The notes under the pieces: generated by a model
Told to the model about the DNA's origin: nothing
What the model saw: the letters and a program-made list of their open reading frames with translations, nothing else
Databases searched by the model: none
Shown here: positions 1 to 11,403 of the stretch, in pieces
How positions within the stretch are numbered: the stretch's first letter is position 1
Layout: every line of letters begins with the position of its first letter
Assembly: GCA_030704615.1 (NCBI GenBank)
Contig: CM060733.1
Coordinates: forward strand, 58,592,001-58,652,000
DNA length: 60,000 nt
DNA from: Takakia lepidozioides
Taxonomy: Eukaryota; Streptophyta; Takakiopsida; Takakiales; Takakiaceae
Reading direction: 5' to 3'
Position numbers and translations under genes: made by a program

Positions 1-347
1 CCGGACCTAGAGGGTCCATTTTTTTTTATTGAAAAGGGATAACCCGGACCTTAAGGCTATATTGAAATCAATATATCCGCCCAACTAGAGTGTCAAGGCC
101 AACTTGCTTTGTCGCAGCTTGTTACATGCAATGACTTGGGGAATAATTTATCTATGACCTATTTTGCGCCCGACCCGGAGGGTCCATTTTTTTTTATTGA
201 AAAGGGGTAACCCGGACCCTGAGGCTATATTGAAATCAATATACCCGCCCAACATTGGTAATCCTAGTGTGGCAGGGCCAACTTGCTTTGTCGGAGCTTG
301 TTACTCACAATGACTTGGGGAATAATTCATCTATGGTATTTTGCGCC
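1..347. repeat. Two tandem copies of a ~170-bp repeat
   Basis: The block from GGGTCCATTTTTTTTTATTG through GACTTGGGGAATAATT occurs twice head to tail with a period of about 168-177 bp (GGGTCC at 12 and at 180). The copies differ by scattered substitutions and a short indel. The unit contains the inverted segment ATATTGAAATCAATAT. The first copy may continue left of the window. Its family is unknown. Confidence 0.8.
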
Positions 348-829
348 CCCACCCCACCCCTCCTTAGTGAATATTCTGCCACCTGCTACAGTCTACCCTC
401 CATAAATGTGAGCTTTTTTTCTTGTCTTTTAAAAGCGGCACTAGTGGCAATCTTGTGAAGGAAGAAGTCCTTGTGGCAAATTCGCCTATCTTTCAGCCGA
501 AAAAGTTACAGTAGGTTTTTCTGACTGGTGCTTTTGGCAACACTTCATATATGGACCTAACTACATTAGGCGAGATTATTTTTTCATGTTACTGGACATT
601 GACTACTCTCTCAAGACAGAGATATAGGAAGTGGCAATTTGGAATTGAGAGCAAGAGCAAATTTTGACAAAATGGATCGGCAAAGCTCCATAATGGACCT
701 GGTAGCGGCGGCAACATTTATGGCAATGGCAGCATCATTAAGCATACACGTGCGAGAGTTGGTGATGGAGGCGAGGAAGCATGTTGTCGTTCATGCTCTT
801 GTGCCCTAAACCTAAGAAGATCTTGGCCC
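348..829. other. Intergenic, nothing recognised
   Basis: There is no convincing ORF, RNA or repeat boundary here. The longest open frames are under 70 codons and show no known motif. Confidence 0.5.
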
Positions 830-1010
830 TTCATCTTTTAACCCCGGTCTCGCGTCCATTTTATACTTAACCAAATTTGGACTTAGTCTAATTCGAGACC
901 GAGTGTAAGTACACCAAGTGGAGTTACACACCCCATCGTGTAACCCAGTGTAAGCCCAAGTGGAGTAACACCCCCCATTGTGTAACCCAACGTAACCTCG
1001 ACTCGAGTTG
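830..1010 (-). repeat. TTACAC/GTGTAA palindromic repeat cluster, copy 1
   Basis: Several short units of the form GTGTAA...TTACAC lie within 900-1000, next to a unique-looking segment (CCAAATTTGGACTTAG). A related segment recurs in opposite orientation next to a larger array at 40735-41060, so both loci carry the same repeat family. Confidence 0.6.
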
Positions 1011-1299
1011 ACACTCCTTCGTCACTCTCAAGAGAGGGTGGGAAAGATTTGACATGCCGAAAATCAGCGTACCTATTAGAGGTTGCACGTGTGCATTAAG
1101 TTCTTACCTCATTTCTATTATCTTCCCCAAGTGACCTGCATTCAGCTGGAGCATGTCGCCATGTCGTCATGTCAATTATTGCAGAGAAAAACTAAAAATA
1201 TTAATATCTACAAAATTTATGGGGATTTAACTAGTTTAGCAATACCCGTTTGGGGTTCCATAGGAAGTTAACCCCTAAAGGACGACCCGACCCCAATAG

Positions 1300-2418
1300 G
1301 GTCCGTCAGATTTTTGCCACCATCCAGCTTTCATGCTCGTTTGTTGGAGAGATTGCGAACGACCCTAGGGAGTACAAAGGTGTCCCTATCCACTGGAGCA
1401 TTCAACAAGGCCATCTCCTTATTGCGGGCTTTGTGCTGCGCCAGGACTTGTGCTGGTGATAATCCCATTCGAAGTAGAGACATGATGTATTGTTTCATGT
1501 CATCAGACAAGCGGACCCCCATAGAAAAACGGAATTGAGCAAATGAGCCCCCATGACATACTTCTCCATTAATGTTTTGCATGCTCCATGTTGTGATATA
1601 AGATTTCACATAAAGTGTTGTCAAGATACAATTGTTTTATACGAAATTGACATTTGTAGCCACGTTTAACAGACATGCCTGACATTTTTTTGATGATCCT
1701 CTTCTTTTTCTCTTGAGTCTTTCCATGGTGTACTGTACTGGACTGCTCCTGCAGCATGACATGCACATGAAATTGTAGTGCAAGCAGCTGAACTGAATCA
1801 TATCACAGAATGAACACATAGCCACAATATACCAACCTCATTTCTGAAAGTTGAACAGATTGTGTGCGGCAAAATGACCAAAATATGACTATTTGTACAA
1901 CAGTAAAATATAAATTTTTGTGTTCAACCACAATCTGAGTACTTGTGTCTTGGTTTGCAGGACAACCTCTTTCTGCTTTGCTTTCACTTGGTTTTTTTTA
2001 TTTCTTCTTCCTTTTAAGCTGAACTTTCTGTTTTTGCTTCTTTTGTGTAGATATGAGTAGTGTTGTCACATCTTGAACCACCATTTGACTATAGTCTTCA
2101 GGGCCATAACAACAACGATATCTGTTAACAAATTCCAGATATATATCAGATGCAATATATGTTTGAAAAACAAAGTTTGAGTTCCAAGAACAGTTTTGAT
2201 AGTGCACTTGATAGCTCATCTCACAAGCAAACTGCTACTGTTTGCCCGTGGGTGGGTGATAGATCCAGGAGCATTTCTCTTCATGACCTCTTTGGTGAAA
2301 CTAGTAGGAAATTGATGATTGTTCTGCGCCCCTTCAATGAAATCAGACACACGATCCCATGGTATGATGGCGGTACAAGTGTCTTTGTATTGTCCACTTC
2401 CTACAGTCACATGTGGAG
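1300..2418 (-). pseudogene. MULE-type transposase, N-terminal part, broken
   Basis: Reading leftwards on the minus strand from 2418, the translations show the N-terminal architecture of Mutator-like transposases of the SWIM-finger group. First comes a block with IPWDRVSDFIEG and GSITHPRANSSS (2400-2230). Next is YRCCYGPEDYSQM with QDVTTLL (2125-2040). Then come RGYKCQFRIKQLYLD (1660-1600), CHGGSF, and DRDTFVLPRVVRNL (about 1375-1335). The blocks lie in different frames, separated by probable introns. One frameshift falls between EHAKH and INGEVCHGG near 1570-1580. The 5' side is cut at 2418 by the LTR of the adjacent Gypsy element. No catalytic DDE part follows on this strand. It is non-functional; family assignment rests on motif resemblance. 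Confidence 0.6.
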
Positions 2419-3139
2419 TGTCGCGCACTTCACTTCGGTAAGCTCCCCTTCAAGTCATAGTTACTCGCTTTGATGCGCGTGCCTAACTCCCAACCTGGCG
2501 GCTGGGCCAACTTGGAGCTTCGGCTGCTCACTGGGACATAACGGTCCCCCTTTACTCTTCCAAAAGACCCTCCACCAATTTGGGCCTAGTGGAAATTCTC
2601 TTTGGTAGATGGCAGTCCGGAATAGCTCCCCACTCCTTGGTCGCTTTTCGGCTCGCTCGCTTACCCACTAGTTTTTGGTCACCAACGGGCTTGCACCGTT
2701 CTCGGGTTACTACTCCCTATATATACTTCTGTGACTGTCCGCGGGGTTTCACAAAACCCTGCCATTTTATGGCGAACCACCACGAAGACCCTCGACTCCC
2801 GGTGATGAGTCGCGGTGAGTCTTGGCCCACCCACCACGGCCCCATTGGACCGTGATGAGTCCCAAGACTCCCCACGACTCCCACCACAAGGTCTCCGCCC
2901 CATGGTGAGTCCTATGTCACCCCCACTAAGTCCTACTAAGCTACCACCACCCCTTGTGGAGCCACCCCCACCGCAACCCGGTGTGCGGGGCTCCACCTAG
3001 TGAGCGCCTCGGCCTCCGTGAGTGCCTTGGGCACTCAAGGGTGCTTTAGCCCCCCGTACCTATTGCTGCCACTGCCCCCACCACAGGGGCAGTCCCTCTG
3101 CGTCCCGACCCCTTGTCCTCCATGCAAAGGGCCGCGACA
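2419..3139 (-). repeat. 3' LTR of the Gypsy element
   Basis: The ends are TGTCGCG and CGCGACA, a perfect 7-bp terminal inverted repeat of TG..CA type. The same sequence in opposite orientation forms a solo LTR at 13283-14006. Both carry a TATATATA segment (left copy near 2718) in the likely U3/promoter region. Confidence 0.85.
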
Positions 3140-3984
3140 CACACCCCTACCAACAGGGAGTCGATGTCCTCATCGACTTGTCCATTTTGTAGAAACGAAC
3201 ATCCAAATTGTGGCGTCCCACATCAAGGAGTTTGTTTTCGTACCATGGCGTCCCATGGCAAAGAACAAACCCCCACTTGACTCTACTCTCCACTAGCTAG
3301 TTCAGGTCCCCGCCAAGGGTGGAGCTTCTCAAGCTCCTCCCAGTGCACTCTTCTTGGCCCACTTCAAGGCCAAGGAACGATCCTCCCCGAGGATCGAATC
3401 GCCTTACTGCAACAACATTGCTTGCAACCGCTCATGATGCCACTTTTGGCATCACCTTGAGCAAGGGTTCACTTTGAACCCCTTTTTGACTAGGAAGATA
3501 ACCTTGAACCAACCGTGCGCCCCAATCACTACAATTGGGTCCGCCTTGGAATGCTGGCCTGAGGTACGGGAAGACGCCGAAGCCGCATTACGACTTCGTC
3601 CCGAGGCTACACGATTATAGTACGTGAACGAAAGCACGTAGCTTCCGTGTTAGCCTGCACTACAAGGCAACCCCCTCGGTAGCGCAGTTATAGTACTTGC
3701 ACGCACCAGGTGCGCACTAGCACGTGAAATCCCAAAGAAGGCGCAAATTTCCTTGCCGCTTGGATGGGAGTCACCCGATTTCGGCACTACGCAAACACAC
3801 GATTAATCCAATTTACCTCTCCCACCTTTGTAAGCTAGCATGCATTCTACATACTAGCCGAACATACCATGCATCACCATTCCAAACAAAATAAGACGCA
3901 CAACATTTGGAAACCATTTCATTTATAACAAAATTTGTACAATACAAGTTTTTGCAATCGGATTCATGAGCTAGCTAAGCCGGG
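3140..3984 (-). other. Gypsy 3' untranslated region
   Basis: This stretch lies between the chromodomain stop codon and the 3' LTR. No ORF of note was found. It contains the short inverted segment GATGCCACTTTTGGCATC near 3435-3452. A second, later LTR boundary inside this stretch cannot be excluded. Confidence 0.5.
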
Positions 3985-4854
3985 CTAAGCATGCATTTCC
4001 TCCCCGCGATCCCGGTTGATGTCCCCATCAACGCTTTTCCGAGGTCGCCCTTCGAAAGCTGCAACCGCCTCGGATGCGTTTCCCATTTCTGAGGCACGCA
4101 CCCAAGATGCCTCCACATGATGATAGCCCTTCCATTTTACGAGATACTCTGTTTCTCGATTCTTGAACCTCCTCGACTTAAGCACTGCCTCCACCTCGTA
4201 CTCAGGTTCATTTTCATGATCCAACAGCATAGGTGGCGGACGCAACACTTGATGCCGATTCGGACGCGCTTTATCTTTGAAGTAAGGCTTCAAAAGAGAG
4301 ACGTGGAATACCGGATGCACCTTGCTGTTTGCCGGCAGCTCCAATTCATATACATCCTCATTCATAACCTTCCAGATGCGAAAGGGTCCCGCATACGGAG
4401 GTACAAACTTCGGACTCACTTCCGGAGGTAGTTGGAAATTCTTGATGTTCAACCAGACCTCTATGCCTGCCTCAAACTTAACTTCCCTCCGCTTCCGATT
4501 CGCCTGCCATTCATACCGTTTCCTAGCTTTGGCAATGTTGTATTTTGCGAGCTTCAACAAACGCTCGCGATCTTCCAGCATCGCTGCTGCTGCGGGTTCC
4601 TCAACGTCTTGGGCGGCCCAACTTGTCGGCACCAAAGGTGCTTTTCCATAGACCAATACGAAAAGGGAAACTCCCGTTACGGAGTGTTTTGTGTTATTAT
4701 AACAGAACTCTGCCGCGTCCAAGTGCTCCACCCAGTCCGATTGGTGTGCCACCACGTAATTTCGCAAAATCTGCTTCACCACGAAATTCACCCTTTCCAT
4801 TTGGCCGTCCGTCGTAGGTCGGAAGGCAATGCTCATCTTGAGCCTCGTCCCCAT
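3985..4854 (-). pseudogene. Gypsy integrase C-terminal part and chromodomain
   Basis: This 289-codon open segment begins after an in-frame stop and continues the same frame as the upstream integrase piece. It holds the third catalytic acidic residue of the DDE core (DGQMERVN), then the GPF/Y-like stretch (YAGPFRIWKV) and a C-terminal chromodomain (EYEVEAVLKSR..., YLVKWKGY, ASWV). Chromodomains mark chromoviruses and are thought to steer integration to heterochromatin. The stop at about 4861 looks like TGG to TAG (WRAL-stop-KKMG). A shadow frame on the plus strand is not a gene. Confidence 0.85.
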
Positions 4855-5052
4855 TTTCTTCTAGAGTGCCCTCCAAAATTTACTTGTAAACTTTGGATCG
4901 CGGTTCAAGACAATATCCTTCGGGAGTCCATGATGCTTGAAGACGTGGGCGAAGTAAAGTCGCTCTGTCTCCTGTGCCGTTGCCGCCTCCTTGGTGGGAA
5001 TGAAATGGCCCATTTTACTGAATCTATCCACCACCACCATGATTGCATTGAA

Positions 5053-5790
5053 TCATTTTGACAGCGGCATAGCAGTCATGAAATCCATCGAGACACTTTC
5101 CCAAAACCCCTCTGGAATCGGCAAGGGTTGTAACAGCCCCGCTTGCTTTTTGTACTCGCTCCGGTTTTGTTGGCATGTGGTGCATGTCTTGACATACTCC
5201 TTGGCCTCCTCCCTCAGTTTGGGCCCGAAATACTCTTTCTTTAGGAGTGCCGCGGTGCGCTTGGCTCCGCCATGGCCCGCAAGCGGGCCATCATGACATT
5301 CTCTCAAGAGAATATATCTGATCCCTTCCTTCGGCACATAGAGACGTTTTTGCTTGTACCGGAGCAGTCCATTTTGCAAGTGAAACTGCGATTTAACCCC
5401 CATCCTTAAGTCCCGCATCACAGACTTCGTCATCTCATCCTTCTGGTAAGCCTTCCAGATCTTTCTTTGGAGCGCCGTCTCACCTCTGTACACCAACATG
5501 AGCTGCTGCTTTCTATTTAAGGCATCGGCCACCACATTGTTCCGTCCCGGTTTGTACTGGATATCCACGTCAAACATTGCCAAAGTGTCTTGCCACCTGA
5601 GTTGTTTTGGGGACAACTTAGGCTGCGTGGCAAAATACTTCACCGTGACATTGTCCGTGAATACCTTCACCGGGTTGGAACCAACATAGTGGCACCAAAG
5701 CTCAAGGCAATGCACCACCGCCTTCATCTCTTTCTCGTGCGTTGGCCACCGTCGCTCCGCTTCATTCAGTTTCTTACTTTCGTAAGCCAC
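5053..5790 (-). pseudogene. Gypsy RNase H and integrase N-terminal part
   Basis: The frame starts inside RNase H (VAYESKKLNEAERRWPTHEKEM, shortened here: AYESKKLNEAE and THEKEM). It passes through KVFTDN and ADALNRK, then the HHCC zinc-binding integrase N-terminus (H..H with CTTCQQNRS) and the first catalytic aspartate region (MDFMTAMP). It ends at an in-frame stop, after which the same frame resumes (FNAIMVVVDRFSK) and leads into the next segment. The upstream junction at 5766-5993 has lost a few codons and changed frame twice. Confidence 0.85.
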
Positions 5791-5989
5791 TGAACGCCCC
5801 CAATCGCGAAGTCCGACGCATTTGTATGAATCTCAAACGGACGGTCGAACTCCGGGATTTTCAAGACTTGAGCTTCCGCCATCCGCTGCTTCAACTCGGC
5901 AAAGGCTTGGCCACAAAAGGTGTTCCATACCCATACCTTGGATTTACACAGAAGGTCTGACAGCGGCCCCACGATCTTGGCAAAATTTC

Positions 5990-6955
5990 TCACATACTTT
6001 CGGTAGCGAGTCCTAGGAAGGATCGCACTCCCGGGACCGAAGTTGGAGGCTCCCAGTCCAAGATTGCCCTTACCTTTCTGTCATCCATTTTGATCCTATC
6101 CTGTGTAATCACATGCCCCAGGAACTCCACTTTTGTGACCCCGAATTCGCACTTTGAAGCTTTGGCATACAGCTTCCCTTCTCGCAATTTTTGGAACACC
6201 CTTTTGAGGTGCTCCAGGTGCTCCTCTTTTGTTTTTGAGTACACCAAGATGTCGTCGATGTACACGATCACAAAGTCATCCAGCCACTTCTGGAAAAGGC
6301 TGTTCATCAGCGTGCTAAAGGTCGCGGGTGCGTTGGTGAGCCCAAAAGGCATCACCAAGAACTCATATGAACCATACCTTGTCCTGCATGCGGTCTTCTC
6401 CTGATCTCCTTCCGCCACTCGAATTTGATGATAGACGGAACGCAAATCAATCCGGCTGAAATACTTCGCTCCCGCCAACCGATCGAAAATGTCGTCGATC
6501 CTTGGCAAAGGGTACCAGTTTTTGATAGTCACCTTATTCAGAGCCCTGTAATTGACACACATCCGCAGCGTCCCATCCTTTTTGTCTGCGAATAGCACCG
6601 GGGCTCCGTAAGGTGACTTACTCGGCCGGATGTACCCCTTTGACATTAGATCCTTGAGCTGAGTCTTCAGCTCAACCAACTCTCTCTGGCTCAACCGGTA
6701 GGGCGCCTTGGCAGGCGGCTCCGATCCCGGTATCACCTTAATCTCGTGGTCAACTCCCCTTCGCAGTGGCAAGCCGCTTGGTAAATCCTCCGGCATCACA
6801 TCCTGGTATTTCTCCAAGATCCCCTTGATCCAATCTGGGCTCGGCTCCTTATCGCCCTCTCCCTTCACTTGTCTTACGTAAAGCAAAAACTGGGGCTCGT
6901 GTGGCTCCTCCATGGCCCACTCCCTTGCTGACAGAAGGTTTATTCGCCCTCCCAC
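5990..6955 (-). pseudogene. Gypsy reverse transcriptase
   Basis: A 321-codon open segment carries the Ty3/Gypsy reverse transcriptase core: [51 protein letters not shown] and the catalytic [10 protein letters not shown]. It ends in the connection domain, where LGLATES runs into a frameshift; [17 protein letters not shown] continues in another frame (5993-5766). It shares its frame with the protease upstream, separated only by a TAA. All catalytic aspartates are present, so decay is through stops and frameshifts rather than active-site loss. Confidence 0.9.
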
Positions 6956-6967
6956 GGGTTTGGGCGT

Positions 6968-7333
6968 TTACGACACTCGTAAAACTTCGCCACCATTCCC
7001 ACGCGACAACGTGACTACTCTCTTGCGGCCATTTATGACCGCTCTGGATTTGCTCAAAAAAATCATCCCCAAAATGAGATCCACTCCATCGATCTCGCAA
7101 ATGGTGAAGTTCTCACGTCCCTCCCAACTCCCCAGTTGAAGAGGAACATTGAACGCCAATCTCGTCGCCAAATTGTGGTTCTCTTTTGGCAGAACACATT
7201 TCAATAGAGGCCTCCACGTCACTTGTCGAGAGCCCCAGCTTCGTGTCATTGCCGGTGTCATGAAGGAGTGCGACGCTCCTGTGTCCACCAACAACGACAC
7301 GTTAGTTCCGGAAATTATCCCATCCACGAACAT
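6968..7333 (-). pseudogene. Gypsy aspartic protease
   Basis: The LVDTGASHSFM active-site motif lies near the start of this 121-codon segment, followed by DLILGMIFL. This is the usual retropepsin arrangement between gag and reverse transcriptase. It is in the same frame as gag and RT, separated from them by single in-frame stops at 7339-7337 and 6970-6968. Chromoviruses of this type normally encode one continuous polyprotein, so these stops are probably mutations. Confidence 0.85.
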
Positions 7334-7336
7334 TAA

Positions 7337-8140
7337 CTAACTTCCTTCACGCAACTTGCCAGTTTCCTGATACAACTCACAAGAGTAGTTGCCTATCTTG
7401 CAAGTCTTGGTGACCACCGCCTCCACTAAGCGGCTGATTGAATCTTCGGACAACTCCGTGGCCGCCCGAGTCATGTTCAATTGTCGGGGTTTCGTGCACT
7501 TCTTGGCCATGTGCCTGGGCTCCCCGCAATTGAAGCACACTCCATCGAAGGTCGCCTTCTGTCCGCCATAAGCCGCCGCACCCGCTTTTCCTTTCGGAGC
7601 ACCGGGTGCCACCTTGACGTGTGAAGGCCCTCCCTTTGATTTCCACGTGCCATTGTCGCCGCGTGGCCTATCCCACTTCTTTTCCGGTCGGAAGGAGTCA
7701 CCCTCCCGCCGGGCCTTCTTGTGGTTCAGCTCCGTACGGCCTTGTCTTTTGCCCCTAGGGACATCCGAGAAACATTCAGCCCTCTCAATTGCCTCGTTCA
7801 AAGTCTTAGGTGGTTTCTCCTCCAACTTCCGCCTGGCCCATGGGGCCAGTCCCGCCAGAAAGTTGAAGACCATTTCTGGTTCTCTCATGTCCGCGACTTT
7901 GAGCAACATCACATTGAAAGCCTGAACATATTCCTGAATGTCATCCGTTTGCTTCAAATTCCTCATCTTGTCCCGGACGAGCCAGGACGTGTTGAGGGGC
8001 ACAAACTGTCTCTTCATAAGTTCTTTGAACCCACTCCAGTTCAAGGTTTCCAGTTTTGGACCTCGGTCGTGAAGGCGTTTCTGCCACCATTGTTGAGCAT
8101 AGCCCCTCAAATAGATCCTAAGAACATACAACTTGTGCAT
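7337..8140 (-). pseudogene. Gypsy gag with CCHC zinc knuckle, N-terminally truncated
   Basis: A 267-codon segment contains the retrotransposon gag region (YLRGYAQQWWQKRL, FNVMLLKVADM, FNFLAGLAPWARRKLEE), a basic linker and one zinc knuckle (CFNCGEPRHMAKKC). Gag N-terminal residues expected upstream are missing and the frame has a stop near 8150, so the visible Met is probably internal. Confidence 0.85.
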
Positions 8141-8297
8141 GACCTACTCAGCTTCATACCCCTTCTCCACCCATTCTAAACCAATATCCGGTTATATTCT
8201 ACAAATATTTATTTTGTGTTGAGTGGAAGCAGATTTGCGATGAGCAACATGTAGGCAATCATTGAATTATTGACATATATTGTTCTTTGTTTTGCAG

Positions 8298-9542
8298 TAT
8301 CCATTGTACAGCCTTATGGTTCTTGATGAGTGACAGAACGACATTCCAATTGCGTATGTAATCACTGGAAGGAGTCACCAGGATGATCTTGAGCCCTGGA
8401 TGCAAGCACTGAATGCAAGGTTGCTCCAGCACAATCCAACATGGCATCCAAATGCATTTATAGTTGACAATGCTCAAGCTGAAATCAATGCAATAAGGTC
8501 AGACATATGTACGCACATATATAGAGTAAAAGTCTTGTACTGCATTTTTCATTCATGTATGGTTTGAAGGCTGCATAAAATGTGTTAGGCAATACCACAA
8601 TCTGAACCCTATATTAACAACTTACGTTGCAATTTTTGCAGCAAAGTTTGGGGGAATTCAGCTATTTTCCTTTGTCCGTGGCACGTCTGTAAAGCATGGG
8701 CAGAAAATGTTGTCAAGAAAATAGCAATTCCAGAACTTCGAGCACAAATTTTGCATGACCTTGGAGATATCATGTATGACAAGTCTGGACTTATTGGCGA
8801 TAAGGCGGTGCAGTGAAGCAAGAGCCGTCTAGCCAAGATGACTACCAAGTACCCTGACGCTGCTCGATTCATGAAGTACATGAACAAACATTGGGTCCAT
8901 AAATGTCACATGTGGATCATTGGAAACAGGAACATTCCCCACGCTAGTCAAGACACAAATGCGGCGATTGAATCTTATCATGGGAACTTGAAGTCCATTC
9001 TCAACTCTTCCAAAGAAAAGTTCGAAGGACGACGAGTTGATTGGTTGATTTATCAGTTGGTAGGTGATGTAGTCACACGTTATTGGTATTAGGTACAATG
9101 CAAAGCATTTGGTTTTGTGCGCAACAAACGCCAAGAGGGTATTGTTTGTAGTGCTATTCTGCGTGCAAGAAGCATACCGGATGGCCATGTTCTGCTTCAT
9201 GCAGATGACCAGGATGTTGCGTATGTGGCTTTCGTAAATAACCCACCTCTGGTCTGGACTGTGCACGCACTTGAAAGTGAATGGGCCCAATGTGACTGTC
9301 TTGTTGCCTCACAGGGATACATCTGCAAACATGTTGTGAAGGTGTTCAAGCTCTTGCACCCAAATGTGGAGGATGGGTCCATAATTCATTTGGCAGACAC
9401 TCTAAGAGGTACAGAATATAGAGGTTTGAATCTCATGGCAAATCAAGGCAAGCTCATTCCAATGAAAAATGAGGAAATTGTTGGAGACGATGTTGTTTAT
9501 CTGACTGCAGGCTCTGTCATGGTTCTAGTCATGGTTATCTAG
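8298..9542 (+). pseudogene. MULE transposase, DDE and SWIM parts, broken
   Basis: Exon-like segment 8298-8497 follows a tttgcag acceptor and reads YPLYSLMVLDE, IPIAYVITGR and FIVDNAQAEINA. A second segment starts at 8642 and joins in phase (AG|C), giving SKVWGNSAIFLCPWHVCKAW. It then holds the catalytic glutamate region AAIESYHGNLK (about 8960-8995) and a SWIM finger (CDC...CKH, 9293-9333). Three in-frame stops break it: two look like TGG to TGA (8318 and 8815 areas) and one is a TAG near 9090. The N-terminal third is absent here; a similar N-terminal part lies in opposite orientation at 1300-2418. Confidence 0.75.
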
Positions 9543-9545
9543 AAT

Positions 9546-11277
9546 TACCTACTTCTAGTTAACTAGGATATTTTAGATATTTATATTTATATTTTGTGTG
9601 TTGGAACTTCATTTGGTCTCACATGCCAAGTGAGCTGTCGAGCCTCACTTGGGACATGGAGATAGGTTTTCCCCTTGTGAGGATGGAGGAGGCTCATCTT
9701 CTTGTAGTTGAGCCTCCATGAGCCTCTCTCACCTCCAAAGCTCTAGGTATTGAGAAGGGGTGTGGTGAGGGCTTTGTAGGGTGGATTCCCTTAGCAAGGG
9801 TGCCCTTGGCTTAACTTAGTTTATGTGATTGAGTGGTTCATGAGTGGTATGTTTCCATTATGTTCACTTTTATTATCACTACAAGAAGATGACCTTATGC
9901 TTGTGAGTGCGGAGTGTAAGGATAGTTTTGCACTTGTGTTGGTGTACACCAAGGAGTGAGAGAGCTAGGGAAAGCTCAGGTATCTCACAAGGCTTGCAAG
10001 GTGTTGCAAGGAAGAGTATGTTTGCATTGCATCAAGGAGGTGGAGAGCTCTTGAGTTACAAGACTTTGCAAGTATTGCAGGGAGAAAGTATTGTGTGTGT
10101 GGAAGCAAAAGGTTTGAAAGTTTGAGAAGAAGGAGCGTCATCTCTTGTATCTCAAGTGTTGTAACAACCATTTGCCAAGGAAGTGGCTTCTATGGTGAAA
10201 AGAATGCATTGAGGGTTTGTAGAAGCATTATTGTGCACCAAGGGTTTGAGAGCTTGGAAAAGAGCTCTTGCATCACAAGAGAAGCGTCTTGTGTGTGGAG
10301 AAGATAGACACTAGGGTTTTAAGAGCAAGCTCTAGTTGTTCATGGTGTGAAAGAGAAGCCAAAGAGCGGCACATGCTTGGGTTAGAAACACCATAGAAGG
10401 AGTACAACAAGGATAGCTTGAGGAGCGTTGAGTAGCTCAAGAGAAGCTAAGAAGTGGTTGTTTTATCCATGGTGAAATGAAGCCAAGTGGGGTTTCATTT
10501 GGTTGACAAACAAGCAAGCTAAGGCGCTAGAAGAGAGTGATTTTGCTAGTCTATGAGTTCTTGGATTGCTCTTGGTGAAGCAAGTGGTTGACCAAGCAAG
10601 TGGTGCATGTGTGGAGTATGCTTTCCAAGTGCGGCTTCCAACTTCAAGCTTGAGGAGAGCTAGAAGGTGAAGGGAACAAGTTCATTCCTTTGTGTATGAG
10701 GTGATGCTTATGTGGAGCATGTTTTCAGCCCATCGAGGCTTCTATTTTCAAGCCTTGGAGAGCAAGAAGAAAGGAAAAGGGCTGGTTTCCACTTAGGTGA
10801 AGGAAAAACATTTGTAGAGCACATGTTTGAGTTGGGGTTTCAACCTTAAGCTTGAGGAGAGCACGACTCTTGAGCTAGCAAATGAAGGGACTTAAATCTT
10901 CCTCTTTGCATGAGATGGAGATGTATTGATGCTTGGAGAAGCAACACATAGGAGCCAAGAATGGAGCATGTGTGTGGATGGCCAAAGAAGAGCACATGAA
11001 TGAGTACAAGACTTGGTTGCTTGTCAAATGAGGTAAAAAGCTTGATTCTTGAGCTCCAAATAGAAGTGAAGCTTGTTGTGTGGCAAATGCATTGCTAGGT
11101 GAGATGGAATCAAGCTTGATTGTGGCTTGAGGTGAAGAAGATCAAGGTAGTTTGCCTTGATATCTCATAGAAGTCATGGATGCTTGAGGAGAGCAAGCAT
11201 GAAGCTCAAGGAATCCCAAACCCTAGCTTGGAATGCACAAACCCTAGCATGAGATGCATATGAAACCCTAGGTTCAT
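9546..11277. other. Gene-free, GAG/AAG-rich repetitive-looking region
   Basis: No ORF with recognisable content was found. The plus strand is strongly purine-rich with recurring words such as CTTGAGGAGAGC, TTGAGAGC and AAGTGG. This is reminiscent of LTR or untranslated parts of large retrotransposons, but I found no LTR ends or target duplications. Confidence 0.4.
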
Positions 11278-11403
11278 GGGAACAGTCACCAAAGTGTGGG
11301 AATGGTCACCGTAGTCTGGGAACCATCACCGTAGTCTGGGAATTGTCACTGTAGTGTGGGAACAGTCATCACGGTGTGGGAACGGTCACTATAGGTTGGG
11401 AAC
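11278..11403. repeat. Six 20-bp tandem units
   Basis: Six consecutive units of exactly 20 bp begin GGGAAC/T at 11278, 11298, 11318, 11338, 11358 and 11378. A partial seventh begins at 11398. The consensus is close to GGGAACNGTCACCGTAGTGT; units differ at 2-6 positions. Confidence 0.9.

Larger units (their letters stand above)
2419..8170 (-). mobile_element. Ty3/Gypsy chromovirus, 5'-truncated and decayed
   Basis: On the minus strand the order is gag, protease, reverse transcriptase, RNase H, integrase and chromodomain, the Gypsy (Metaviridae) order with a chromovirus-type C-terminus. A 721-bp LTR lies at the 3' end (2419-3139). It is preceded on the coding strand by a purine/G-rich tract GGTAGGGGTGTG, a fair polypurine-tract candidate. 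The 5' LTR, primer site and N-terminal gag are absent: homology stops near 8150-8170. In-frame stops and at least two frameshifts break the polyprotein, so this copy is dead. The bases next to the LTR (TGGAG, 2414-2418) would be one side of the target duplication; its partner is lost with the 5' end. Confidence 0.9.

Noticed and set aside
2150-2473. 107-codon plus-strand ORF
   Set aside because: The minus strand of this stretch encodes MULE N-terminal motifs; the plus frame is a shadow and runs into the LTR.
4432-5061. 209-codon plus-strand ORF over the Gypsy integrase
   Set aside because: It is the antisense shadow of the integrase and chromodomain coding region.
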